NCBI RefSeq assembly: GCF_037392515.1
Contig: NC_090283.1
Coordinates: 30,458,249-30,522,248 of the forward strand
Length of the DNA stretch: 64,000 nucleotides
Direction of reading: 5' to 3'
From: Haliotis asinina
Taxonomy: Eukaryota > Mollusca > Gastropoda > Lepetellida > Haliotidae
Under the pieces are notes generated by a model that ran no database searches, was not told the DNA's origin, and saw only the letters and a list, made by a program, of their open reading frames with translations. Position 1 is the stretch's first letter; every line of letters begins with the position of its first letter. The position numbers and the translations under genes were made by a program. Positions 44,282 to 56,169 of the stretch are shown here, in pieces.

Positions 44282-44525
44282 GTGCGCCTGTGTCAGGTTA
44301 TTGTTAACATGTCTGAACAGTCGACACAAGGTCGGCGTTTGACATCTCAGTGTCGAGACATCGTCAGCAATGTGATAATTTTCTTTAAACAATTAACTGC
44401 AGATGGTTTAATGTTTCCTATTCGGGTTTTTAGGCAGCGAATGAAGTTAACTCGGACAGCCGTTTGTGCCGTTTGACCTCCCGGGTCGTGCATATGTAGA
44501 GTAGCTCAGGTCAAGCTGAACAACC
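44282..44525 (+). mobile_element. Degenerate helix-turn-helix transposase-like fragment, copy 2
   Basis: Matches the fragment at 3,535-3,860 in inverted orientation, both in the open segment ('VNMSEQSTQGRRLTSQ', 'DIVSNVIIFFKQLTADGLMF') and in the 90 bases after it, including the same stop-containing stretch TTGACCTCCCGG. In a different frame the distal part reads ICRVAQVKL, resembling the 'RRICREAK' end of a transposase HTH. Confidence 0.5.
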
Positions 44526-44643
44526 TGTACAAATCTATTTTGTCGACTTTTGCCGATCGATCGATGAGATTCGGGTTAGAGGTCTCCTCGCACCAGGATT
44601 CACACTGTGTTTTACAACAGTGTTCTTGATCATGTGAGAGGTC

Positions 44644-45087
44644 CTAGTTGTGAAGACTGTTGCACCCTAGGCTGCAGGCGAGACCCCACTCTGTCCTTCG
44701 TTCCCTATCTATCTGCTGTAACTTCAGTTTCAGTTTCTGACAAAAGGGAACTGTACAGGAGCCCGTTTCTTTACATCGCTTTGCATGGAAGGAGCACAAT
44801 ATGGCCGTCTGTTTGCACATCCTGCAACCTAGCCGGACTCTACACGCCTCTGAGTGTCTCATAAGTCCCTTCACCTTACTACAACGATCTACAACGTAGG
44901 TCTGATCTTTGCATTGTAAAGAATCTGACAAGGCTGCTTCACAGCGCTGTATTGATAGTAGCTTTGCTTCGTAGCTGGGTTTCTGTTGTGTGATGGCACG
45001 AGTCTCTTCACCCGGACTAGCTGGCGGTGTCAAGAGGAGCGTTAACCTGCCAATAACAGATATGATGGCTTTCTCAATAGGAGTCAT
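44644..45087 (-). CDS. TAZ-domain protein 2 (degenerate first zinc cluster)
   Basis: A 147-codon open frame from ATG 45,087 to 44,644. After an N-terminal hydrophobic/Pro-rich stretch ('LTLLLTPPASPGEE'), residues about 45-120 read as a TAZ2-type domain: 'LLSIQRCEAAL', 'RHSEACRVRLGCRMC', 'SFHAKRC...SC....FCQKLKLKL'. Clusters 2 and 3 retain HCCC, but in cluster 1 the His is replaced (LSDS for the usual LVHA) and one Cys is missing (DQTYVVDRC). The 'SPGEE' linker matches 'SPGDEE' in TAZ protein 1, 2.5 kb away on the same strand, so the two are probably tandem relatives. The region may also be an internal exon: an AG acceptor (gttattggcag) lies just before GTTAACGC. Introns upstream cannot be excluded. 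Confidence 0.75.
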   Translation of the reverse strand: MTPIEKAIISVIGRLTLLLTPPASPGEETRAITQQKPSYEAKLLSIQRCEAALSDSLQCKDQTYVVDRCSKVKGLMRHSEACRVRLGCRMCKQTAILCSFHAKRCKETGSCTVPFCQKLKLKLQQIDRERRTEWGLACSLGCNSLHN

Positions 45088-45280
45088 AGAATAGGCAACG
45101 AGAAATTACAGGTAATAAGTTAGGCGCATACCAATTACATCCCAAGCCTTCCACTCAGTTTTGATAATCACATAATCTCCATACTAGGTGAAGAATGACA
45201 ATACATTTTAACAACTGAATTTAACCTATTGATGACGTATTAAATCAGTTACGTTTGTACGTGGCGACGCATTACCCATG

Positions 45281-45418
45281 GCAAAGCTTAAATGGCGAAG
45301 GTCGATGCTCATGCTGTTGATTACTAGATTGTCTGATCCAGACTGGATTATTTACAGACCGCTACCATATATCTGGAATATTTCTGTGTGCGGCGCAAAA
45401 CTAAATTCACTCACTAAA
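45281..45418 (+). mobile_element. SINE-1 fragment
   Basis: GTCGATGCTCATGCTGTTGA, GACTGGATTATTTACAGACC and TGGAATATTTCTGTGTGCGG followed by ACTCAC match the 3' half of SINE-1 in plus orientation. Confidence 0.85.
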
Positions 45419-45679
45419 ACGAGAATCGATACTAGGCACATTTGGGAATGTTGGAAAGTTACTTTCATGGCCATTATGCGATCATGGACAATATCACGAT
45501 GCTAAAGTAAACGAATGAAAGCCAAAACATATTCTGATATTCTGTTACATTGCAATTTTTCAGATATTGCTTTACTGGAATTCCTTGATTTGCATACTTC
45601 CACGATCGAGAGATCATCCGCTGATTTACAGCCTAATGTACAATACACTGTCCCCAATATTCCCGTAACTTAGACAGTC

Positions 45680-45880
45680 AACTATCTCTAGACTAATGCT
45701 TAGTCTCTGAATATATGTAATTTTGATAGCAACACACCCGTTTTTGTTGTAAAAGAGCCCCAGGGAGAGGTCGGGATTCAGATGAAATCTAGACTTGCTT
45801 CATTTAAGGCTTTTGCACTGCAGAGAAGGCTTGGCAGTTTGCAAAATAATGTGGTTCAGAGACTGTGAGACAGACTAAAC
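45680..45880 (+). repeat. Interspersed repeat Y (LINE-D 3'-region related)
   Basis: GAGCCCCAGGGAGAGG, AAATCTAGACTTGCTTCATT and CACTGCAGAGAAGGCTTGGC recur at 51,470-51,570 downstream of an RT fragment, and in part at 62,640-62,765. It is therefore probably derived from the 3' portion of LINE-D. Confidence 0.6.
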
Positions 45881-46629
45881 TCTCTCCACACAAACGCCAA
45901 ACTAAATGAAGATCCAGTATACATGAATAGTTCCCTGTTCAATTTATGGGTCACGTTGTACATAGAGCCGATAGCCCACATCACTGTACCGAACATAGAG
46001 AATAAAATACATATATCTTACAAGGCCCATTTCTTCTGCTGCCTCAGACGCTGGGTTGTCTTCCTTTTCCAAGACACCCCTTTCTTTCCCCCTTCTTTGT
46101 TTCTGTACAACTCACTGTTTCTGTAAAATGAAGAAGACAGACATGTTACAACAGAGTGTTGTAAACTATGACACGGGACTTACACTATGAGCTATAAGTG
46201 AACCAGTCGGCACGTACTGAACATTTGCAAACTGCACTAAAACACTGTGTCGAAGTCAAAGTGACCTACGTAAATACTTCGAGATATCCGACCTACGACA
46301 CGAAACGTGATGCTTTTGTGGGGAATACGCAGATCCAACTGTAACTTCGACACAACCGTTCAGCACATCGGTTTCGACACATCGGTTTCGGTGTTTGACT
46401 GTACAAACTCACTTCTCACAGCAATATGGCTGTCAGGGTATACGATCCCTTGACTGAAGTAATGACAGATTCTGCCACGTGAGCTGATTCATCTCTTGAA
46501 TAAAATAAGGTAATGTAGGCATTTGTATCCAATTGTAATTTAGGAACGGCTGCAACATCGTTACCATAACAACGTATAAATGCTGGATTACCTTATGGCT
46601 GTTTATGAAAGAGGCAAAGCGTTGTCTGC

Positions 46630-47060
46630 AGGTGTGAATTCATATACATATCAAACATACAAAGGATACTGTCTGCAGGTGCAAATCCATGTACATATTA
46701 TACATACAAAGGATACTGTCTGCAGGTGCAAATCCATGTACATATTATACATACAAAGGATACTGTCTGCAGGTGCAAATCCATGTACATATTGTACATA
46801 CAAAGGATACTGTCTGCAGGTGCAAATCCATGTACATATTATACATACAAAGGATACTGTCTGCAGGTGCAAATCCATGTACATATTATACATACAAAGG
46901 ATACTGTCTGCAGGTGCAAATCCATGTACATATTATACATACAAAGGATACTGTCTGCAGGTGTAAATCCATGTACATATTATACATACAAAGGATACTG
47001 TCTGCAGGTGTAAATCCATGTACATATTATACATACAAAGGATACTGTCTCCAGGTGTGG
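46630..47060. repeat. Minisatellite, 47-bp unit, about 9 copies
   Basis: Nearly identical units containing AAAGGATACTGTCTGCAGGT. Variants: the first copy differs in its spacer, one copy has ATTGTAC, and the last two have GTAAATCC for GCAAATCC. Since 47 is not a multiple of three the frame cycles every copy; openness in several frames is a property of the repeat. Confidence 0.97.
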
Positions 47061-47069
47061 CCATAAAAG

Positions 47070-49236
47070 AATGGAAAACGGCCGTGCCTCGTTTTGAGAT
47101 TTCCACAATTTCCAGATTTCCGTTTGTCAGAGCACGCAGCACGACGTGTTTGCAAGGATTAGAAGGAGCCTAGTGCTACAATATACACGTGATTACATGT
47201 ATCAGATCATACTGATTAGTATCTATATATCCAGTTGAATGAGTTGGTTTCAAAAGTATGGACTGGTTATTGTACTAAGTTGAGACGAAACCCAGTCGGC
47301 ATTAAAGGGGACAATTGTGTAGGCAATGTTTTGACTTCAGTTTGAGCATTAAAGCACATAGCTGCCGCCATTGAAAGTCTGTAAGTGCGCACACTGAAAA
47401 AGCTCCAGTTATGCTCAATTTGGCTAAGTCCAACTATGTAATTTCCCCCAAGAACTTACAGTCATTACTGTTTCAGTTCATTACACTCTGTAGTGAACTG
47501 TAATTGTTATATATACATCATTTAGACTTATATGCCGTTTTGTTCTTCAAAGCCAGTTTGAGTCCAAACAGTTTACGAACCGGCTTGGTAGAACCGGTTT
47601 AATAGAACCGGTTTTAGGTCGGCGACATGTAATTCATTGCTGGTTGTTAGGGTGAGAGCTGGTGTGCACACGACCTCGCTGTTCGGAGTGCCAGTTTCAT
47701 GACTGTTTTAAACAACAAAATAGATGTGGAATTTATGTGATGGATCATTCCATATACTGATTAGTGAGTATTATAGCAATCTTATGAACGTATAGTGTGA
47801 ATAATGTTGTTGTTGAATCGTATGACAGATGTGACTCATTCTACTGGGATTCTAATGTACACTATTCTGCATGCACAACGAAAATAACTATGATTTCAAC
47901 CCGATTTTGTTAATAACATTCAGTTTTTCAATCTTTATTTGTTCAAATCTATCATATATCATTTTGTTCGAAATAGCGGCCGGGGGACGTGTTCTGTGGC
48001 CTAGTTTCACGCAAGCTTAGACGGGAATTGGGATTCCCTTCATTGGACAGTCAACAAATGCGTACTTTTGAATTGTTGTTATTTTGTGTTCATATTGGTG
48101 TCGTGGGTGGGCAAATGTCTCATTCATAGTTGGGGAACAGTATGAATCAGTCTGTTTCTTCACATGAATGGGTTACTTGTCCCAACCCGTCAAAACATCT
48201 GGACGTGCTGGAATTAATGCTGTTGCATGGATGCCTATTTTCAACACAATACAGTGGATACTAGTATATATGGCGAGTCAGATCTACCTGTTCAATATAT
48301 GTTGAGCAAATATACTAAGTATGATTGTGTTGATGGACTTCCCACTGATAACACGAGGTAAGCTGTTTCAAAAACCCAATTCCCTTAGCTGCTCTTTGTA
48401 AGTTTGCAAAAGGTGAAGGTAAATTGCCTTTCTGATGATGATATCCAAACATAAATCCTCTGAATTACACAATATACTCCAAGGATGTTTCAATAAGATA
48501 TACACGACCACTGACATGGAGTATATCGTCAAGGTGGAGTCACTTCTGATCCACAATGTGCTTTCGGGACTGAGCAGTGAATGCCATGGGTCCTGTCTGG
48601 GTGCCTTATATTACCCATTTGAATCTAAAAATATCTTACGGGAAAAACCCTGTTACAAAAATAGCCCTTGAGTCATCGAGTAGTATATCCACATTCCAGA
48701 TATGTTCTAGATGGCGATAATGGCGATTCAAGAGGCTGTAAATTATTTTCTTTGTATTGATGTTTGCTGAATGTATAGTGTATCACTGCGAAGTCAGAGG
48801 AAGTGATTGTAATTCTGACACTTTCATAAAAGATCTAAAATTACATTATAAAACACTGAAACATACCGCAAAAAATGTAACTGAAAAAGTAAAATCTCAG
48901 TGTGCATAGTCATTAACAATTAATAAAAACTCATTATGACCTGTCATTTTGAACCCCAACGCGCTGGTATGTCCACCCACTTGGCACTTTACTCGCAGTG
49001 TAAAATTGGAACTTTATTCCTGATCGTTCATTCGAAGGAAGGCGACTTTTCATTTTTCGCTTTTTGCACGAAGGGGAAATACGGTTCTCTTTGATGTTAA
49101 GTGTTGTTATAGTAATGTTTTGAGAGTGCTGTTGTCTGAATCTACACAGCCACGCGATTTAAAAAGCATGTAAGTGTGTGCGTTTGTAATATGAACAATG
49201 TTGAAATCAAACTCAAAATGAAGTATTACAATATAA
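47070..49236. other. No gene recognised
   Basis: AT-rich, with short open frames only. No domain, splice-bounded exon or shared repeat was identified by eye. Confidence 0.5.
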
Positions 49237-49628
49237 GTGAGTGAGTGAGTGAGTAAATATTTAACGCCACATCGGCAATATTTCAGCCATATAACATAAC
49301 ACTGAAATGGAATATATGTGTATTGTAAAAAAAACCTGTCCACAAAGGACAGTAAAACAACTATAATATCACAGAAAAGAATGTAAAACTAATAATTATA
49401 CCTAAAACAATTCACCTATAGAGGACAATACGATATAGAAATGGGCTATAGATTACTAACAACTGAAGGTAGATCACCATGTTAGGGACCATGGGTACTT
49501 ACAGTACTTTTGCTTCCTGCATGGACCCTAGCTGGATTTACATCATCCCCTCAGCCGTCAGCAATTTGGGAAATCTATCCATACAGTAAAAACACACTTA
49601 TTCTACGATTAAAAGCGTGGGAAGTTTG
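49237..49628 (-). mobile_element. LINE-A copy 5: 3' UTR only
   Basis: Starts with the (GTGA)n tail and GCCACATCGGCAATATTTCA, then follows the LINE-A 3' UTR (CATGGACCCTAGCTGGATTT, CTTATTCTACGATTAAAA) and stops before coding sequence. It is a strongly 5'-truncated insertion. Confidence 0.85.
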
Positions 49629-49987
49629 ATACTACAATATTATGAAATCTATTCTTGAATTCACTAGGTGACTATATAAATCTGAGTTCTTCAACTCGTT
49701 CCCTTGTAACCCCATATGTTGTTCCAAGTGCATCAAGCTGTAGTTGTTCAAGTATTGATGACTAACTAAATGTACAGTTATCCCATATACAACTATACTA
49801 AACAAATATCGGCAGAATAAAGAATTTATACATAACAAGTATTGTTTTTCTTGATAATCAAGATGTGTTACCACTGCAAATAATTTATCAAAGTTTTTAG
49901 CCCCAGCCATAAACCAGTACCATGTGACAATTCACACACACAGCAAGTGATACGGTCGCTTTGATATGTAGGTCTGTAGCTACTAAG

Positions 49988-50105
49988 GGCGGTGGGGCAG
50001 CTTAGTGGCTAGTAGTTCGATCGTCACACCGGAGACCGGGGTTCGATACCCAACATGGGTACACATTGTGATGCTAAACTAGTGAGACTAAATCCACCCA
50101 CTCAG
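49988..50105 (+). mobile_element. SINE-2 (tRNA head), truncated copy
   Basis: GGGGCAGCTTAGTGGCTAGT and the B box GGGGTTCGATACCC followed by ACATGGGTACA match the head of SINE-2 with a better-preserved tRNA form. The body is shortened and runs into ACCCACTCAG. It lies 20 bases before LINE-D. Confidence 0.75.
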
Positions 50106-50127
50106 ATTCAGATTGTAACAATAATAA

Positions 50128-51377
50128 AGGTATGTATTGTGTTATCGTTGACTGTAGGCGTGCATTTGATTCGGTAGACAGATGTAAGTTATGGTATGCG
50201 TTGTCAAAGTTAGGGGTAAATGGAAAATGGATGTCAGTTATATATTCGTTGCTTTTACATGTTAGATCGTGCGTTCTTTGTCTCGACAATTGTAGTGAAC
50301 ACTTTAAGAATTGTTCGGGTTTGATCGGGTTTAATGCAAGGCGACGGGTGTGTCTTAAATTCTTTTGTCCTATTACCTCAATAATTTTGAGACTTCCTTC
50401 GTTGGAGATTCCTGAATTCCTTATAAATGTAAAGCTCTAAGTATTTTTCTGTTAATGTATGCAGACGGCCTTGTCTTACTTTCTGGATCAATAGAAGGGT
50501 TACAAAAGCAGTTAGATTAGTTGTTGAATTAATCCTTTGAATATGGACTTAAAGTTACTACCTCTAAGACAAAAATAGCTGTTTTTAGAAAAGTTGGCAA
50601 ACGTCAGAAAATTGGTATTATAATAGTTGTTTAATTGAAGTAGTTGAAACTTCTACATATTTGGGAGTTGTTTTTAACTATAATAATAGGTTTATAATTG
50701 TTCAGATCCAGCTTGCAGATCAAAGTAGAAAGGCCCTCTCTTCACTCTATAATAATGTAAAGTCATTCTCTCTCTTAATCTTGAAACTCTTGTGTCGGTT
50801 TTTTATTGTTATACATGCTTTGCCAGTATATCAGTAGGCTCCCATAAAACAGTTAATATAGAACGATTACCCTTAGATATTTGTTAGAGATTTTGGGAGT
50901 TAAAATGTACATGTAATTCTGTAGGTTATGCAGAATTAGGTCGTTTTCCTCTCATATATCACAGACAGTTTAATATGGTAAAGTATTGCTGCTTCACACA
51001 AATGATCTCATGCTTCGAAATCGTTATGAATGTTTGTGAGGAAGTGGAGACCAGTGGTGTTAATAGCTGGTCGTATCAGGTGAAGAATATATCATCTAAC
51101 ATTGGTGTCAATGAATTATGGCTTCGACAAGAGATGTGTCCTGCATACCTACCTGTTGTGAAGAGACGAATTTTCGACCACGCGTCTCAAGAGAGTTTTA
51201 GTTTATCCAACTCATCAAAAACATGTAATTTATGGAAATATTATTGATAATTGCACACTGCGATATCGCCTATATACAGCTATCCCTAGACATTCTCTCT
51301 CTAGTCTCTGATCTGAACAACCATACAACCATACAAACGTACAGCCATCCATCCATCCATACACGCATACACGCACG

Positions 51378-51441
<64 letters not shown>

Positions 51442-51960
51442 TTTGATAGTAACAAGTTAACCCATATTGACTGGAAACGAGCCCCAGGGAGACCTTAGAT
51501 TCACAACTCGAACCCCTTGGGAAATCTAGACTTGCATTATTTAGGGCTTTATCACTGCAGAAAGGGCTAGGCAGTTGGCAGTATTCCCACTTCAGGAAAT
51601 ATTTATGTAAATGTCGACTATGTTATCGTAATTTAGCTGTAGAAACTGGTAGATACAGTAATGTGGAAATGACAGAAAGAAAATATTTGGTTTATTTGTG
51701 ATGAAGGCGACATTGCAGACGCGTTCCATTTAATACTAGTATGTCCCTATAATATTACTTCTAAAACATTGTACATGAAACCACATTTCTACAGATGTCC
51801 ATCAATTCATCAATTCAACTTTTAAGTGTCAGAAATGTAGAACAGTTGCGTAATTTAGGTAAATATTTGTGTAAAGCATGTTGTCTCAGAAAAGAAATGA
51901 TACTAGGTAATATTCTGTACCTTCTCCATTATATTTAATGTCTAGTCATCCCTCTGCACC
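50128..51960 (+). pseudogene. LINE-D reverse transcriptase remnant (non-LTR), 5'-truncated
   Basis: Begins in the RT core: 'YCVIVDCRRAFDSVDRCKLW' (50,134), 'SKLGVNGKWMSVIYS'. The catalytic site reads LMYADGLVLLS at about 50,455 (YADG instead of YADD). 'SKTKIAVFRK', 'YAELGRFPLIY' and 'SWSYQVKNISSNIGVNELW' follow in varying frames, then a C-terminal Cys region (about 51,615-51,760). There are many frameshifts, a CA microsatellite inside, and a mutated active site. The clade is not assigned; it differs from LINE-A and LINE-C. Confidence 0.75.
51382..51439. repeat. (CA)n microsatellite
   Basis: Uninterrupted CA run of about 29 units, preceded by GCAC and CATC short runs. Confidence 0.97.
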
Positions 51961-52309
51961 AGCTCTCGTGTTTGTGAGCACTACTGTTTGTCTGTAAAGA
52001 CAAAGGTAGGTGAAGACCCAGAACATGACGGGTCGTTAATCAATCCACACTTCCGTGACAACTTACGTTAACACCAGTCTCGTGATTATATAAGTATACC
52101 TACTGTGGCCTGTACGATTGTGGGATAATACAAGACAGTGAGTGACCAGAACGCGATACAAAAGTTGAACAAAGGCCGGCATACAGACTTTTCAGTTCTC
52201 ATGTCTCGCACAAGTTATATTTCACCGTTTTACCTGTCAAGTTGATGGTAGGGGTAGCTACAGCATTACAGAGGAGGAGCAACTCTGTCGTACAGACCCT
52301 CAAGTATAA

Positions 52310-52475
52310 ATATCCAAGAAAGCCCAAGCAAGTCTAGAAAATGTGGCAAGTCTAGATTTCCATAGCTTCAAGAATGAAGAAAGTCTCAGGGTTCCTTTTC
52401 ATTATATTTTTTTTTTTACTATGAACGTTTTTTCAGTAAAATATGTTCATTTCAGAGACTAGCTGTTAGTCTACT
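52310..52475 (-). repeat. Interspersed repeat X
   Basis: Shares AATATCCAAGAAAGCCCA, the AGTCTCAGGG block and TTTCAGTAAAATATGTTCAT with 56,010-56,165 at about 85% identity, and its 5' half (minus-strand reading) with 36,868-36,960. Confidence 0.7.
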
Positions 52476-52479
52476 CTGG

Positions 52480-53860
52480 TAGATCAGCCACGGCACTCGT
52501 TTAAAGTGGGTTTCTTTGTTGCTACAGCCTAGGGAGATGGCAAACCACCTGTCAGGAAACAGCTTCCGCTGTTCCACCAGCTATCGCCGTTCCACCAGAT
52601 GTTTGTGATGATGTTGTTATGAAAATAACACAACATCGCACGATGGTTTCTTAAACAACTTTTTCCGCGATCCTACAGAAAATAGCAGATTTCAGATCCT
52701 GTTAGGTAGAGAGGTTTCAGGACCATGTGTCTATTTCATAATTTGTGTACTTAACCCTATTACGAGTTATTTAATGCCATCATGACGTGACCTGCGTCCG
52801 ATTACAAGTAATGACTCAATCCTCGCTTGACCGTATGCTAAGTCTGAGCCTCTTATAAGCCACGTTCTCTCTGACTGGTGACGGAAAACGAGGTCGCAGG
52901 CGGCCTTCAGTGCACATGCCTTTTGTGTATATAAGGGCGGTAACTCCTCCATCACTGAGACACACCATCTCAACTGTAGTTATTGATATGCGTGTTCTAG
53001 AAGTGTTGCAAGTCAGCTCACGATATATGTCGGAAAATCAGGAAGAATATTATTCTGCTTATTTTAGTGTATGTTGTACCTGGAAGGTTATTCAATAACT
53101 ATCAAGTATAGATTTAGTGAGCAAACGATACGTATTTTGGGTTGGGACAAGAATGAATGAATATCTAGTGCAGTATCCGAGGGCTAATGTACTCACAGAG
53201 CATACAACAGTGACATGTAGTGGGGATTAGGGAAATAGGCCGGAATGACTGGTGACGAAAATATTGCAGACATAGCCGCCCGTGGGTAAACAAAGAAGTG
53301 TTTGGTGAATATATTGCACGCATGACGTTTCTCTTTTGTGGACGCAGTGGGTGTGAGTTTCCGTGAACTGGGGAAATGAGACAGTTCTAATCCCCCATTC
53401 ATAAAATAAACGAAAAGTCAAAAGAATTATGTCTGAACATTTAATACACCCAAACTGAAACAAAACAGTAAAATCAATGAAAAATCGCTACACTGCACAT
53501 TCACCGATAATGTGAATGCTAAGACTTCCGTGTAATGTCTTCCCGATAATGGAAGCTATTTCTGAATACTAACTTTAACCCCCTTGGCTGATACTTCGTA
53601 CGGACGTCTTTGTCCCTCAATAATTATCCACCCAACTCGCAGTGTTCAACTCACTAACACTGTCGCCTGCTATAACCATGAAATGCGCGGAATTTTTCAA
53701 CCCAATTGCATGTAGTCATAGCGGCGGGTGCATTCGGGCGCGCTGACCCACGCTGAAAACGAAAACATCCGTTTCCTTCTGTTCAAACTGTGAATTGAAA
53801 CCCAATTACAGTTCATAGAAATACCAGCTTAACATGCAACGTTTACATAGAGTACTGCAT
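52480..53860. other. No gene recognised; one possible promoter
   Basis: A TATA-like TATATAAGGGCGG (52,928-52,940) on the plus strand precedes a short open frame from ATG 52,988, which has no recognisable domain or good donor. Otherwise featureless. Confidence 0.3.
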
Positions 53861-54008
53861 TACTTATGTCCTCATTGATAAATTCATTGCACAAAATAAA
53901 CAGGTCCAAATCGCGCAACAGCGGCACTTATCAAATGTTGTGAACAGGATGTTGCTGCATGTGTTGCACATGCGCGGAGAGTTCTGTAGTATGTCGGGAG
54001 GTCGTGGG

Positions 54009-54251
54009 TTATAGATGTTCCTGTCCACATTTCCCCAGACATGTTTCGCCGTCACTGAAGCAGGGCTGCTGGCAGGCGTAGCGTAGCGAATAGTCGACGA
54101 TGTCGTCACATCCGCCGACACTGATGCAGATGTCGTAGCTGCTCATGCACTGAGACTCACACACTTCGTAGCCATTGAAGTGCAGTGGAACTCCAGAAGC
54201 ATGTGTCGTCATGAGCACAAACAGTGACGTTAGGATCAGGAAGGTCTTCAT
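54009..54251 (-). CDS. Secreted cysteine-rich peptide precursor 1 (80 aa)
   Basis: The ATG at 54,251 lies one base after an acceptor (tatacccgcag), so the 5' UTR is split and the coding part is a single exon ending at 54,009. The first about 19 residues (MKTFLILTSLFVLMTTHASG) form a typical signal peptide. The mature part has eight cysteines spaced CX3CX6CX5CX11CX3CX6CX3C, suggesting four disulphides and helical-hairpin segments. The first four cysteines have the same spacing as in the peptide at 61,382-61,603. The function is unknown; an extracellular defence, signalling or structural role is possible. The first exon and promoter were not located. Confidence 0.8.
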   Translation of the reverse strand: MKTFLILTSLFVLMTTHASGVPLHFNGYEVCESQCMSSYDICISVGGCDDIVDYSLRYACQQPCFSDGETCLGKCGQEHL

Positions 54252-54739
54252 CCTGCGGGTATAACATAATATATATTCCACATAAAATGCCGGGAACTCA
54301 GGAGTAATGGCGACCGTGAACGCCAAAAAAGTACGTAGGGATAGTAAGGGCAAGATACCGTGGATTGCCAATTCTAGCAATTTGAATGTATGGTTGTCAG
54401 AACCTACACTGAATATCACAGTAATTATTACAGTGGTGTCTACCCATGAGGCAGACCTCCCGAAAGGTGTCTTCCCATGAGGCAGACCTCCCGAAAGACA
54501 GACCACTTAAAACAACACATTTTGAAGTTGGTTGCATAAGGCCTCATTAAGCTGTAACCATGAAAGTAATGGTATGCGTCCAAATTCCTTTTTTAGCATT
54601 ATTCATCTTTTACAATGTGAGAAGTAAAATGTATTTTGTGCGTTCATAAATTTCGAAACATACTTTCGATAATGTATGAAGGAAGGAGAGCAGTCATAGA
54701 TTTTCAATCTGGAATATTTATCTAGATAATGTTATATAC

Positions 54740-55097
54740 CACCGCAAACACGTTGTGGGAGATACTTTTGTTATACAGCAGTACAGAAGGAGATAAGAAG
54801 TCTTCTTTCTATATGTTAGACAGAAGGTGGTATGACTTATGGTATAGCTCATGATACACCGGGAGAGAATATTGCACGTTATATGTTCATGCGCAGTTAT
54901 TGAATGTGACATACATACACCGCAAACACGTTGTGGGAGATACTTTTGTTATACAGCAGTACAGGAGATAAGAAGTCTTCTTTCTATATGTTAGACAGAA
55001 GGTGATATGACTTATGGTATAGCTCATGATACACCGGGAGAGAATATTGCACGTTATATGTTCATGCGCAGTTATTGAATGTGACATACATACACCG
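54740..55097. repeat. Tandem duplication, about 178-bp unit, two copies
   Basis: CACCGCAAACACGTTGTGGG at 54,740 starts a unit repeated from 54,918 with only a few differences (a 4-base gap near AGTACAG, one G/A change). A third unit starts at 55,097 and diverges at once. Confidence 0.95.
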
Positions 55098-55179
55098 CAA
55101 ACCGAGTTGAAATATGACAATGTATATAAACGAGTGCTGGTATTGGCATACAACCCGCGATACGATACATCACAGTGCT

Positions 55180-55725
55180 AAAGGCTTAGTCACGACAATG
55201 AATGGCCAAAGTATTGTACACAGATGCTGCGATTCGATACGTATCACGTACGATATAAATGTGGCGTTACTATACGAATCCCATGTAAGGTTGGCGATAC
55301 GTACAACGACATAAGAGTGGAGTCACGATACGTATCCCGATATAAGGGTGGCGATGCAATACGTATCCCGATATAAGGGTGGCGATGCAATACGTATCCT
55401 GATATAAGGGTGGCGATGCAATACGTATCCTGATATAAGGGTGGCGTTGCAATACGTATCCCGATATAAAAGTGGAGGTACGATACGTATCCGGATATAA
55501 ATGTGGCGATACGATACGAATCCCAATATAAGCGTGGCGATTATGTACGACAAAAGAGTGGAGTTACGATACGTATCCGGATATAAGGGTAGCGAGGCAA
55601 TACGTATACCGATATAAGGTTGGCGATACGTACAACGACATAAGAGTGGAATTACGATACGTATCCGGATATATGAGGGGCGATGCAATACGAATCCCGA
55701 TATATGGGTGGCGATACGATCATCC
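55180..55725. repeat. Degenerate minisatellite, 31-bp unit
   Basis: The unit GATATAAGGGTGGCGATGCA followed by ATACGTATCCC is clearest at 55,330-55,460 with a 31-base period. Outer copies are more diverged and mix in CGATACG and ACGACATAAGAGTGG variants. Confidence 0.9.
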
Positions 55726-56009
55726 ACATTTAACTCGCCTAGTTCTGCAAAATATTAATACATCAGCATAAAATTTCATTATATCCCTTATTACAATTGA
55801 TGGGATACTATTGTGTCTAAACAACTTAGGTCACACTTATACTGCCCTGCTTCTCAACTCTCTTCTGTGGTGTCACAATGAAAACATACTTGGGGCAGGA
55901 CATGGTTACAGAAATACACTTGGAGAGAAGTTTGATATAATGTCAGGGTTTTACACTTCAGTTAACAGAATTCAAGATGTGTCCTAGTCTGTCGTACTGG
56001 TCCTGAAGT

Positions 56010-56165
56010 AAATATATCCAAGGAAGCCCACGCAAGTCTAGAGAATGTGGCAAGCTAGATTCTGAAAATGAAGAGTCTCAGGGCTCCATTTCATTACATG
56101 TATATCATTCTTTTTACACTAGGAGCGTTTTTTCAGTAAAATATGTTCATTTCAGAGGCTAGTTT
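56010..56165 (-). repeat. Interspersed repeat X
   Basis: See 52,310-52,475. It includes ATATCCAAGGAAGCCCACG and GTAAAATATGTTCATTTCAG. Confidence 0.7.
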
Positions 56166-56169
56166 GGCA

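Noticed and set aside
3303..47060. CRISPR arrays
   Set aside because: The 23-47-bp repeats are contiguous tandem units without unique spacers, and the genome is eukaryotic.
46580..47066. Three overlapping open frames of 95-128 codons
   Set aside because: All are read-throughs of the 47-bp tandem array in its cycling frames.
49632..49910. A 92-codon minus-strand open frame
   Set aside because: No recognisable domain, splice sites or start support; low-complexity AT-rich sequence next to a LINE tail.
49988..50060. A second tRNA gene
   Set aside because: Same reason: the head is tRNA-like, but the sequence runs into a truncated SINE body and a LINE remnant.
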